A stretch of 64,000 nucleotides of DNA from assembly GCA_964502225.1 (NCBI GenBank), contig CAZCUC010000002.1:1-64000 (forward strand), in the 5' to 3' direction. A program made the translations under genes and the position numbers. Numbering within the stretch: the first letter of the stretch is position 1; the number at the start of each line of letters is the position of its first letter. Under the pieces are notes generated by a model that saw only the letters and a list, made by a program, of their open reading frames with translations, did no database searches and had not been told where the DNA came from. This DNA comes from CAJAUT01 sp964502225. Lineage in GTDB: Bacteria > Patescibacteriota > Microgenomatia > UBA1400 > UBA12108. This document shows, one piece after another, positions 8,223 to 15,498 of the stretch.

Positions 8223-8229
8223 TATTTGT

Positions 8230-8928
8230 CTATTTTAGCACGATCTCGGATGGTTTGAGGGTGCGATACTTGCCAGATGGGATATCGCCTAGCTCCCAGG
8301 GGCCTAGCTTGGTGCGGATGAGACGCAAAACTGGGTAGCCCACAGCTTCACACATTTTGCGAATCTGACGGTTACGCCCTTCGTGAATGGTGATATCGAT
8401 CCAAGTATTATTTGGCTGAGACTCGGCAATCGTGACTTGGGCCGGAGCAGTTTTTTTGCCTTCGATTGTAACTCCTGACTCGAGATAACCAATGGATTTG
8501 AGGGGGATGACTCCTTTGACTAGGACATGATAGGTCTTGTCGATCTCGAACCTAGGATGAGTCATTTTGTAGGCGAGATCACCATCGTTGGTGAGGAGGA
8601 TCAAGCCCTCGGAGTCATAGTCTAGCCGGCCTACAGGATAGAGGCGGTGGCCACCAGGCACAAGCGAGACGACAGTGCGACGACCATCCTGATCGGTAAC
8701 GGCCGAGACTACGCCACGTGGCTTGTTGAGCAAGTAGTACACAAGAGTTTGGTCGATCCCGACTGGTTTGCCCCCGACACTAACCTGGGCAGTATCGGAC
8801 TCGATGACCTGACCAACTTTGGCGATACTACCATCCACCACAACCTCCCCATTCTCCACCATGATTTCGGCGTGGCGACGAGAGGCGATCCCGGCATGGG
8901 CTAAGTATTTGTGAATCCGCATTTTCAT
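8230..8928 (-). CDS. RsuA/RluB-family pseudouridine synthase
   Basis: About 232 residues. An N-terminal S4 RNA-binding domain (MRIHKYLAHAGIASRRHAE) is followed by the synthase domain with the catalytic aspartate in GRLDYDSEGLILLTNDG and the C-terminal HEGRNRQIRKM block. Isomerises uridine to pseudouridine in 16S or 23S rRNA; the target base cannot be read from sequence. The start at 8928 fits a TATAAT ending seven bases upstream; a longer frame would run into the divergent gene. Confidence 0.92.
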   Translation of the reverse strand: MKMRIHKYLAHAGIASRRHAEIMVENGEVVVDGSIAKVGQVIESDTAQVSVGGKPVGIDQTLVYYLLNKPRGVVSAVTDQDGRRTVVSLVPGGHRLYPVGRLDYDSEGLILLTNDGDLAYKMTHPRFEIDKTYHVLVKGVIPLKSIGYLESGVTIEGKKTAPAQVTIAESQPNNTWIDITIHEGRNRQIRKMCEAVGYPVLRLIRTKLGPWELGDIPSGKYRTLKPSEIVLK

Positions 8929-8969
8929 GAGTTTGATTATACCACCTCTAGCCTGGTAGAATGAGTCTA

Positions 8970-9998
8970 ATGAAATATTTAGTGAGATTGTTGGTCGTGG
9001 CTTTGATGGTGGTGTTTGTCTTTGCGGAGCGGCTAATACCAAGTGACCCGCAGGCTGGGGCAATTGTCTCGCTGTCTCAAATAATCGAGTCTCCTATGCC
9101 ACATAAAATAGCCGAGGTGGCGATGGAGAGTAAAGTGGTCAGAGCCACAGTGTATCAATCAAATCTCCCCTACAAAGTGGGCGACATGGTGATTGTGAGT
9201 CATGATCCACAGTTTGAAGATCTCTATAGCGTCACTGACAAAGTCAGAACCCTAGCCTTGTATCGATTGTTTATCCTTTTTGTCGTCGCGATTGTGGCAG
9301 TAAGTGGGATAGCTGGAGTCCGCTCGCTCTTTGGACTAGCTTTCTCTTTTGCCGTCATCTTTATGTATGTACTACCCCAAATAGTGGGGGGCAGTAACCC
9401 AGTGAGCGTAGCCCTCATCGCTAGCGCCATGATTCTCTTGGTCTCGTACTACCTGACGCATGGACTAAGCCACAAATCAACGATCGCAATCCTTGGTACA
9501 CTGGGAGCACTGTTTGTGACTGGGATCCTCGCCAGTCTGTTTGGGAGCTGGGCAGGACTCACTGGGTTTGGCGCTGAGGAGACTGGATTTTTGCTCGACA
9601 AATTCCCGGTCGAGAGGTTTTACAATTTGCTTCTTGCCGGGATTATTATTGGATCGCTTGGAGTCTTGGATGATATTACAATTTCTCAGGCCTCGATTGT
9701 ATCTGAGCTCGCAGATAGCAACCCCAAACTAGGGATGAGGGATCTATATTTGAGGGCGATGCGGATCGGCCATGATCATATATCCTCACTCGTCAATACC
9801 TTGGTCCTTGTTTATGCTGGGAGCTCGCTACCGTTACTCCTATTATTTGTCACCAGTCGAGCTACACCATTTGAACTACTCAACTACGAAGCAATGGCAG
9901 AGGAAATAGTTCGAACTCTAGCCGGATCTATTGGGCTCATTGCGGCAGTGCCTTTGACTACTTTGATTGCTAGTTACTGGTACAGCAAAAAGCGCTAA
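8970..9998 (+). CDS. YibE/F-family membrane protein
   Basis: About 342 residues with an N-terminal signal/anchor helix, an extracytoplasmic part (about 30-95) and then seven or eight membrane helices. The hallmark GVLDDITISQASIV block and the SSLVNTLVLVYAGSSLPLLL segment identify the YibE/F family, of unknown function and possibly a transporter. A TAGAAT ends seven bases before the ATG and no ribosome site is visible. It is divergent from the pseudouridine synthase and converges with the ZIP gene with one base between stops. Confidence 0.9.
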   Translation: MKYLVRLLVVALMVVFVFAERLIPSDPQAGAIVSLSQIIESPMPHKIAEVAMESKVVRATVYQSNLPYKVGDMVIVSHDPQFEDLYSVTDKVRTLALYRLFILFVVAIVAVSGIAGVRSLFGLAFSFAVIFMYVLPQIVGGSNPVSVALIASAMILLVSYYLTHGLSHKSTIAILGTLGALFVTGILASLFGSWAGLTGFGAEETGFLLDKFPVERFYNLLLAGIIIGSLGVLDDITISQASIVSELADSNPKLGMRDLYLRAMRIGHDHISSLVNTLVLVYAGSSLPLLLLFVTSRATPFELLNYEAMAEEIVRTLAGSIGLIAAVPLTTLIASYWYSKKR

Positions 9999-9999
9999 T

Positions 10000-10737
10000 T
10001 TATTCTTTGACTAAGATCATGATCACAACTCCAAACAAGAATGTAGCGATCATGGCGACTGTGCGTTTTGTAGAGGTTTCGTGCTTGAGTTCGGGGATGA
10101 GATCGGCCGCCGAGATATAAATAAACCCACCAGCCGCGATCGGGATGAGATAGCTGGCAAACTCGGTCAAGGCGTGACTGGCAAAGTACCCGAGTACCCC
10201 ACCAGCGACTGCAGTCATGCTAACAACTACATTGTAAATGAGAGCTTTTTTACGGGTAAAACCAGAGTGAAGGAGGACGCCAAAATCGCCTATTTCCTGC
10301 GGTATTTCGTGCATTGCGATAGCCAGCGTAGCCACTAGTCCCAAACCATTGCCTGTCGCAAAGGAGGCGGCAATCAGGACACCATCGAGGAAGTTGTGGA
10401 TCGCATCGGCGATCAGATTCATTGTGCCCATCGTGTGCTTGGCCAAGTGATCTTTGTCGTGACAATGACGCCAGTGGAGGAATCGCTCTAAAACAAAAAA
10501 ACCAATAAAAGAAAGAAGGGTCAGCTGAAAGGGTAAAGTAGTACCCAAGGCATCGATCGACTCGGGGAGGAGGTGGAGAAGAGCGGCAGAGAGCATGGTA
10601 CCTGCCGAGAGTGAAACGAGGGACATGAGGATTTTATTTAAAAATTTTTGCGAGAGTGCGAGTGCCGCGACACCCACAAAAGAGCCGGAGCTAATAATAA
10701 TGGTAGCCAAAACTACTGACCACAATTCGCTAGACAT
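10000..10737 (-). CDS. ZIP-family divalent metal transporter
   Basis: About 245 residues with eight predicted helices. Helix 4 carries NLIADAIHNFLDG and helix 5 carries AMHEIPQEIGDFG, the paired His/Glu metal-binding motifs of ZIP permeases that import zinc, iron or manganese. The cytoplasmic loop has HWRHCHDKDH, a typical metal-binding loop. The start at 10737 has AGGAG eight bases upstream and overlaps the stop of the Fur gene by eight bases, so regulator and transporter form an operon and Fur probably controls uptake. Confidence 0.93.
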   Translation of the reverse strand: MSSELWSVVLATIIISSGSFVGVAALALSQKFLNKILMSLVSLSAGTMLSAALLHLLPESIDALGTTLPFQLTLLSFIGFFVLERFLHWRHCHDKDHLAKHTMGTMNLIADAIHNFLDGVLIAASFATGNGLGLVATLAIAMHEIPQEIGDFGVLLHSGFTRKKALIYNVVVSMTAVAGGVLGYFASHALTEFASYLIPIAAGGFIYISAADLIPELKHETSTKRTVAMIATFLFGVVIMILVKE

Positions 10738-11161
10738 ATGTATTGCTCCTTTGACATTTATTACAAATACCAAATAATTCTAGAGCGTGCTTGGTGACTC
10801 GAAAGCCGGATTCTTGCTGAAGACGATTTTCGATGGCAAAGACCTCCGTCAATGTATCGACTACATCTTCAACCTTGCCACAGATATTACACACCGCATG
10901 ATGGTGGTGACCATGCATATATTCGTAGCGGAATTTACCTTCTTGGAAGTCGATCCGTTCTAGGATGCCGGCGCTGACAAATTTTTCTAGCGTGCGATAA
11001 ACGGTAGCGAGATGGGCTTTAGTTCCTAGCTTACTCGCGACCTCGTCAACGTCGAGCGGGAGATCGCTGTCCATACAGATCCGAAGAATTATAGTCCTAG
11101 CCGTAGATGGCTTTAAACCCTTCGAGCCCAGGACTTGATTGATAATGTCAGTGCGAGTCAT
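10730..11161 (-). CDS. Fur-family metal-dependent regulator
   Basis: About 143 residues. The winged-helix domain contains LATVYRTLEKFVSAGILERI, the Fur recognition region, followed by the regulatory site HGHHHHAVCNICGKVED and a second zinc pair CNKC. It may be Zur, Fur or PerR type; the downstream ZIP gene favours zinc or iron uptake control. The start at 11161 is chosen because TATACT ends six bases upstream, which gives a leaderless mRNA. An alternative ATG lies two codons upstream. The -10 element lies between arms of an ATTCGCA inverted repeat, so the gene is very likely autoregulated. Confidence 0.93.
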   Translation of the reverse strand: MTRTDIINQVLGSKGLKPSTARTIILRICMDSDLPLDVDEVASKLGTKAHLATVYRTLEKFVSAGILERIDFQEGKFRYEYMHGHHHHAVCNICGKVEDVVDTLTEVFAIENRLQQESGFRVTKHALELFGICNKCQRSNTYV

Positions 11162-11190
11162 TCGCATAGTATAGTGCGAATTGTTCGCAT
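11160..11190. promoter_or_regulatory. Fur-type operator with three half-sites
   Basis: Three copies of the word ATTCGCA/TGCGAAT lie within 31 bases: ATTCGCA at 11160, TGCGAAT at 11175 and TTCGCAT at 11184. The first two form a perfect 7-8-7 inverted repeat around the -10 of the fur gene, and the last two a perfect TGCGAA-N3-TTCGCA palindrome. The right edge abuts the -35 of the divergent His-rich protein gene, so one site could control both genes. Confidence 0.75.
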
Positions 11191-11218
11191 TTGTCAATCG
11201 TTAAAAATCTTATACAAT
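11191..11218 (+). promoter_or_regulatory. Promoter of the His-rich exported protein
   Basis: TTGTCA at 11191 and TACAAT at 11213 are separated by 16 bases. The -10 ends six bases before the ATG at 11225, so the mRNA would be leaderless. The Fur-type operator ends immediately before the -35. Confidence 0.6.
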
Positions 11219-11224
11219 AACGGT

Positions 11225-11713
11225 ATGAATAAACACTTGAAACTAGGAATACTGGGTTGCTTGCTCGTTGGAGCTATACTGGCTAACTGGCTATACTCAA
11301 CCAAAACCCCTACTGACGCTGATCATGAGGACGTCCACTACCATGCTGGATTTAAGGTTTACATCGATGGCCAGCTCCAAGATTATAGCGACTACAAGTA
11401 TATGAACTTTGTGCCATGTACTGAACACAATGTAAAAAAATCGCCAGCCGAGGAGCAAATTGAGTTGGCACATCTCCACGATGGTGTGGGCGATGTGGTA
11501 CACGTGCATCGCAGTGGAGCTAAATGGGGAGATTTGTTTAAGAATATCGGAGTTAAGCTCAGTGGTGAAGTGCCAGAACTAGACCAGCCGATTGCTCCAG
11601 ATAGCTCGATCGTAATAACCATCGGGAAACAAGTAGATAATCCCGAGAGAGTCAGCGTTGAACATATAAAAGAAGTAGAATCCAAAAGTGAGCTGTGTGG
11701 TAAGAGTGAGTGA
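11225..11713 (+). CDS. Exported His-rich protein, putative metal binding
   Basis: About 162 residues with an N-terminal hydrophobic helix (LGILGCLLVGAILANWLY), then a soluble domain exposed outside the membrane. Two histidine clusters, HEDVHYHAGF and HLHDGVGDVVHVH, and two cysteines are suited to binding a metal ion. The KWGDLFKNIGV segment matches a conserved but uncharacterised protein type I recall from CPR and archaea. It is transcribed away from the fur-ZIP operon across a shared operator, so a role in metal capture or buffering is a fair inference. Confidence 0.8.
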   Translation: MNKHLKLGILGCLLVGAILANWLYSTKTPTDADHEDVHYHAGFKVYIDGQLQDYSDYKYMNFVPCTEHNVKKSPAEEQIELAHLHDGVGDVVHVHRSGAKWGDLFKNIGVKLSGEVPELDQPIAPDSSIVITIGKQVDNPERVSVEHIKEVESKSELCGKSE

Positions 11714-11715
11714 GT

Positions 11716-12216
11716 CTAGTTGAGTAGCCAAATTGAGAGATTAAGGAAACTAGCGAAAGTAACCCAGACGATATAGGGGTAGAGGAGATAGGCTGACCAA
11801 GGTGAGAGTTTTTCCCCTTCCTGGATAGAGCGCGCGATAAAATACCACATAGCTAAAATTTCGATAAACGCTAGGCCGGTAAATTTGAGACCAAAGAAAA
11901 GGATCGACCAGAGGGCATTGAGGATTAGCTGAGATGCATAGACGTGCCAAAATGATCTGGCTTTTTTGCCAAACTGGTATTTGCGCCAAACCAAGTATGC
12001 TGAGATCCCCATGAGGGTGTAGAGGAGTGTCCAGACTGGACCAAAGACCCAGTTGGGAGGAGAGAAAAATGGCTTGTTGAGATAAAGATACCAATTGGTG
12101 ATAGCAGAGAAAGTAAACAGCGAGCCGATCCCACCAGCTAATTGGGCGACGGCAATGCTTAAGATGAGCATCCAGTAGTTATCTTTGGGGCGAGACCATG
12201 GCCAGGTAATGTTCAT
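11716..12216 (-). CDS. TspO/MBR-family (tryptophan-rich sensory) protein
   Basis: About 166 residues with five membrane helices. The signature is clear: WYLYLNKPFFSPPNWVFGPV and WTLLYTLMGISAYLVW, followed by NALWSILFFG. Members bind porphyrins and related ligands in the membrane and affect stress responses. The start at 12216 overlaps the upstream stop by four bases (ATGA), coupling it to the DUF1653 gene. It converges with the His-rich protein gene with two bases between stops. Confidence 0.93.
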   Translation of the reverse strand: MNITWPWSRPKDNYWMLILSIAVAQLAGGIGSLFTFSAITNWYLYLNKPFFSPPNWVFGPVWTLLYTLMGISAYLVWRKYQFGKKARSFWHVYASQLILNALWSILFFGLKFTGLAFIEILAMWYFIARSIQEGEKLSPWSAYLLYPYIVWVTFASFLNLSIWLLN

Positions 12217-12494
12217 AATTCGAGTATAACCTTTTTGAAGCGTGGCACAATAGCGCCATTCCACTCGACTTTTTCTAGCCAGGAGTCTAGGTCTCTAACA
12301 AATTCTGGGGCATTAACTTCTTGGATGTTCGTGTAGCGGATCGCGACTTTTTGGGTGACTTCTTGGATCACATAGCCCAATACCTTGTAGTCACGGTCTC
12401 TGTATTTGTAGTGCTTGTAGATGGCGCCAAGCTCTACCAACTTACTAGCTTCTGCAATTCTTTTGTTTAACTCTGTGTGGGAAATGTGGGTCAT
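12213..12494 (-). CDS. DUF1653 protein
   Basis: 93 residues. The core YKHYKYRDRDYKVLGYV and the C-terminal WLEKVEWNGAIVPRFKKV match the DUF1653 family (small proteins of unknown function, with the typical YxHYKG-like and VPRF blocks). An extra N-terminal helical segment of about 22 residues precedes the domain. It lies one base after the Nudix gene and overlaps tspO, so it belongs to a run from the aldo-keto reductase to tspO. Confidence 0.75.
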   Translation of the reverse strand: MTHISHTELNKRIAEASKLVELGAIYKHYKYRDRDYKVLGYVIQEVTQKVAIRYTNIQEVNAPEFVRDLDSWLEKVEWNGAIVPRFKKVILEL

Positions 12495-12495
12495 G

Positions 12496-12972
12496 TTATA
12501 CCTTCAGGGCCTGGCCCTGAAGGTCTAGGTAAGCTTGAATATCACGCTTGATGCCATCTACTGTGATTAGTTCAAGTGCTTCGGTTGGCGTTACCCAGGA
12601 ATACTCTTCGTGCTCGTCGGACAATTTGATATCGAGTTGGTCGGTGGAAGCGACGAAAGTAATTCCGACTAATTCATTCTCTGCTGTTTCTTCGTGACCG
12701 CGATAAATATGCCAGCAAGTTAGTGGAGTGCCGGCAGTAATGGTGATACCTAGTTCTTCACCCACTTCGCGTACTAGACCAGCTTGAGGAGATTCGTGCT
12801 GGGCGATGCGCCCATACATGATTTCCCATTCTCCTGGGTGCCAATCTAGTTTTTGACTACGTTTGATAAGGAGAATTTTGCCCACTGGATTGGTAATCAC
12901 CGCACCGACCGCCACCATGAAACGACCAACTGGGTTATGCTCACTATTTGTATTATCGACTTTGTTTGTCAT
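12496..12972 (-). CDS. Nudix hydrolase
   Basis: About 158 residues with an intact Nudix box, G-x5-E-x7-REVGEELGI (the glycine is in YGRIAQHE). Cleaves nucleoside diphosphates linked to another moiety; the exact substrate is unknown. The start at 12972 lies four bases after the aldo-keto reductase stop. The final ten codons are formed by a 25-bp perfect palindrome that encodes LQGQALKV, an oddity suggesting that a palindromic element became the C terminus. Confidence 0.9.
   Translation of the reverse strand: MTNKVDNTNSEHNPVGRFMVAVGAVITNPVGKILLIKRSQKLDWHPGEWEIMYGRIAQHESPQAGLVREVGEELGITITAGTPLTCWHIYRGHEETAENELVGITFVASTDQLDIKLSDEHEEYSWVTPTEALELITVDGIKRDIQAYLDLQGQALKV
12500..12524. repeat. 25-bp perfect palindrome in the Nudix 3' end
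   Basis: Arms ACCTTCAGGGCC and GGCCCTGAAGGT flank a single T. It occupies the last coding triplets of the Nudix gene. As RNA it would form a 12-bp hairpin without a following T run, so it is not a standard terminator. Confidence 0.85.
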
Positions 12973-12976
12973 ATGA

Positions 12977-13894
12977 TTATTTAAAGTAAGGGATGTCCCA
13001 CGAGTCGGATGGATCGACATAGCGTAGGCCTTTATCTAACATAGATAACTCTTTCATATCGGTTTCGTCGAGCTGGAAATCAAAAACTTCGATATTCTCC
13101 TTGATCCTAGCTGGAGTGACGCTCTTGGGGATGACCACGGTGCCCCGCTCGATCGCCCAGTTGATAAGAATTTGCGCGACAGATTTGTTGTGTTTGGCGG
13201 CGATTTTCTTTACTACCGGATCTTCGTGGAGACGAGTAGTATTTAGCTCGACTCCCATGCGCCCAGTGGGCGAGTAGGCGGTGACTGCAATATTGTGATC
13301 CAGGCAGTAATCGACTAGCTCCTGCTGAGCGTTGTATGGGTGAAGCTCGATTTGATTCATAGCGGGGATGATGGTTGCATAGGACATAAGATCATGAAGC
13401 ATCATGGTGGAAAAATTTGCCACACCGATTGATTTAACAAGTCCAAGCTGGATGAGTTTCTCCATGGCCTCCCACGTTTCGCGGATGGAGACTTTTTCCG
13501 TGACTGCTTTGCCGTCTTGCATAGGCTCTAACTCTTCTCCATGTTTAAAAGCCACACCCCAGTGCATGAGATAGAGATCGAGATAATCTAGCTGGAGATC
13601 TTGGAGGGTTTGTCGACAGGCGGCTTCGACGTTTTGTGAAGCGTGATTGGTATTCCAAAGTTTGCTAGTAATAAAAATGTCTTCTCTTTTTATCGACTTA
13701 AACACTTCGGCGTATGCCTTACCTACTTCGGGCTCGTTGCGGTAGATCATGGCTCCGTCGATGTGGATGTAACCTGCTTCAGTTAGGGCATATCGCACTG
13801 CCTGACCGACTTGGTTGGGTAGGGACTTCCAGGTGCCCAAACCTATGGTTGGGATATTGTAGCCACTATTTAGTTTAATAGTTTTTTGTAACAT
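12977..13894 (-). CDS. Aldo/keto reductase
   Basis: 305 residues, the usual length. NADPH-dependent reduction of aldehydes and ketones. The tetrad can be read: Asp in YIHIDGAMIYRNE with Tyr four to five residues on, Lys in FITSKLW and His in LYLMHWG. The C-terminal VVIPKSVTPARIKENIEVFDF is the cofactor-binding segment. A good AGGAG lies five bases before the ATG. First gene after peptidase E in a minus-strand run that continues to tspO. Confidence 0.93.
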   Translation of the reverse strand: MLQKTIKLNSGYNIPTIGLGTWKSLPNQVGQAVRYALTEAGYIHIDGAMIYRNEPEVGKAYAEVFKSIKREDIFITSKLWNTNHASQNVEAACRQTLQDLQLDYLDLYLMHWGVAFKHGEELEPMQDGKAVTEKVSIRETWEAMEKLIQLGLVKSIGVANFSTMMLHDLMSYATIIPAMNQIELHPYNAQQELVDYCLDHNIAVTAYSPTGRMGVELNTTRLHEDPVVKKIAAKHNKSVAQILINWAIERGTVVIPKSVTPARIKENIEVFDFQLDETDMKELSMLDKGLRYVDPSDSWDIPYFK

Positions 13895-13902
13895 AACACT
13901 CC

Positions 13903-14526
13903 TTAGTTTGTAACTATTTTAGTTTCACCATCATTTACTATAACAGCTTGGTCGTCGCGGAGTGGGAGGACGATATTATCCTGATATCTTAAACTAAGGT
14001 CATCAAGTAGTGCTCTGTGTCGTAAGGCGTATTTTTCTCGCCCATAATGAGGAATTAACAGTTTCTTTATAAGATTGAGACCACTGAAATTGGTGAGTGC
14101 TGGAACTGGCATTTCTAGTGACTTCGCATATTCTATATCTGACCCCATGATGATAGATCCTGCACTACTACCGATATATACAGTCCCCTTGTCGATTAGC
14201 TCCTTGATGACGATGTCGAAACCAGATTTCTTCACTTCATTTAATAAATAGTAGGTGTTGCCACCGGCTACAAATATGACATGGAAAGGAGAGAGTTCGC
14301 TACTCAATATATCGACATTTTTATTTTTGAGATCGTAGTCGGTCACGGCAAATCCCATCTCTACCAACTTGGCTCGGTCGCCATCCATCCACGGGCGACT
14401 ATCTGCTGGGTAGGGATCTGCGGCAGTGGGGATAAAGGCGAGTTTGAGACTGCTTGGTTTGTCGGGGAGTAATGGGTAGACTAGGTCTAGTGTGGCACTG
14501 GCGAGACTGGCGAGAAAAAGTTTCAT
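13903..14526 (-). CDS. Peptidase S51 (peptidase E-like)
   Basis: 207 residues with the S51 nucleophile elbow GSSAGSIIMG, preceded by FVAGGNTYYLL. Peptidase E cleaves dipeptides with N-terminal Asp, though distant relatives include cyanophycinase; the substrate here is not known. TAAAAT ends six bases before the ATG, so this gene probably starts its own leaderless transcript despite lying downstream of the copper operon. Two further S51 paralogues are at 20455-21752. Confidence 0.88.
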   Translation of the reverse strand: MKLFLASLASATLDLVYPLLPDKPSSLKLAFIPTAADPYPADSRPWMDGDRAKLVEMGFAVTDYDLKNKNVDILSSELSPFHVIFVAGGNTYYLLNEVKKSGFDIVIKELIDKGTVYIGSSAGSIIMGSDIEYAKSLEMPVPALTNFSGLNLIKKLLIPHYGREKYALRHRALLDDLSLRYQDNIVLPLRDDQAVIVNDGETKIVTN

Positions 14527-14547
14527 TAAACCATTTTACAACAGTAG

Positions 14548-14844
14548 CTACTTGCGAAGACCAAAGTAGAGCATGGCAAGGAGAATGATTTTGAAAAAGT
14601 ATCCACTGTAGGGGTCGATGGCCAGCTTGGTGAGTGGAGTCATGTTGCCGGTAGCGAAGTGGAAAAGGATACTAATGGGCAAAACGAGGAGCATCCATTG
14701 CCAGTGAGTGAGCTGTCTACCTGTAAATGTGATTAGCTTGTTGAGAAGAGGCACAAGGAGATAAATCCCAAGATAGGCAGTAGAAAAATCAAAAACTGCC
14801 AAATTGCCAATACGGAAAGAGCGGAGATATTCAATAGTGATCAT
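14548..14844 (-). CDS. Small three-helix membrane protein
   Basis: 98 residues with three hydrophobic segments (LAVFDFSTAYLGIYLLVPLL; WMLLVLPISILFHF; FFKIILLAMLYFG). No family recognised. Its ATG overlaps the stop of the HMA-domain gene by four bases, making it the last gene of the copper operon. The motif HFATGNMTP is reminiscent of small conserved CPR membrane proteins. A role in copper handling is only guilt by association. Confidence 0.75.
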   Translation of the reverse strand: MITIEYLRSFRIGNLAVFDFSTAYLGIYLLVPLLNKLITFTGRQLTHWQWMLLVLPISILFHFATGNMTPLTKLAIDPYSGYFFKIILLAMLYFGLRK

Positions 14845-15080
14845 TTGACCACAGTATAGCCTAGTTTCTCGATTATTGTGGTGAACTTAGAGGGGGACGT
14901 GAGTTTGGGGTCGTATGTGATGACTGACTCTTGCTTGGCGTAGCTGGTAGAGGTCGAGATGACACCAGGGAGGTCCTCTAAATCAGAGTCGATGTTTAGT
15001 GAGCATGAGCTACAGTGGAGGCCACTCAGTTTGAGAGTAACGGTCGTTCCAACTGATTTTTTCTTGAATAAATTAAACAT
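14841..15080 (-). CDS. Heavy-metal-associated (HMA) domain copper chaperone
   Basis: 79 residues with a short basic leader and then a ferredoxin-like HMA fold carrying LHCSSC, the CxxC copper(I) site, and the EKLGYTV C-terminal strand. Likely hands Cu(I) to CopA. It overlaps the preceding gene by eight bases and the following one by four. In CopZ the motif is usually MxCxxC; here Leu-His replaces Met-x. Confidence 0.88.
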   Translation of the reverse strand: MFNLFKKKSVGTTVTLKLSGLHCSSCSLNIDSDLEDLPGVISTSTSYAKQESVITYDPKLTSPSKFTTIIEKLGYTVVK

Positions 15081-15498
15081 GAATTTTGTCCAAATCCTGA
15101 TTAATTACGCGTACGTCTAGTGCTAAGAGCTCGTCTTTGTAAGCGGCGTCATCGCTAAATTGGTTCCACACAAATATTTTTTTGTTTAAGTGAAATGCAA
15201 GACCAATTTCCATCAGTACGTTGGGGCCAATATAGCCTATTATTCCGTTTTTCTCGTTGTTAATGACAAGAATAGCATCGGATGAGGCAATATTGTCAAA
15301 ATTTTCTTTAATGTATAGACCCTTTTGCAGACTCGTAGTTCTACCCTTGAAATTTTCTACTACAAAGTCGTTTTTGGCTTTCATCGTTTTGGCGGAGACG
15401 GGGATATCGACCTCAAATCCTTTGGCGATGAGATCTGTTTCAACTTGTACTAGTTCTTTATAAAAATTCATGCTGGCGCAGAGGAAGATCTTGGTCAT
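15073..15498 (-). CDS. Nucleoside 2-deoxyribosyltransferase-like protein
   Basis: 141 residues resembling the NDT/YtoQ-like Rossmann-type fold. Seen are the opening KIFLCASMNFYKE strand and the later SDAILVINNEK and GPNVLMEIGLAFHLNKKIFVW blocks, where the Asn/Glu pair is the family's catalytic region. It may cleave or transfer deoxyribose, or bind nucleotides as many relatives do. Its position inside a copper operon, overlapping genes on both sides, is unexpected. Confidence 0.75.
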   Translation of the reverse strand: MTKIFLCASMNFYKELVQVETDLIAKGFEVDIPVSAKTMKAKNDFVVENFKGRTTSLQKGLYIKENFDNIASSDAILVINNEKNGIIGYIGPNVLMEIGLAFHLNKKIFVWNQFSDDAAYKDELLALDVRVINQDLDKIHV

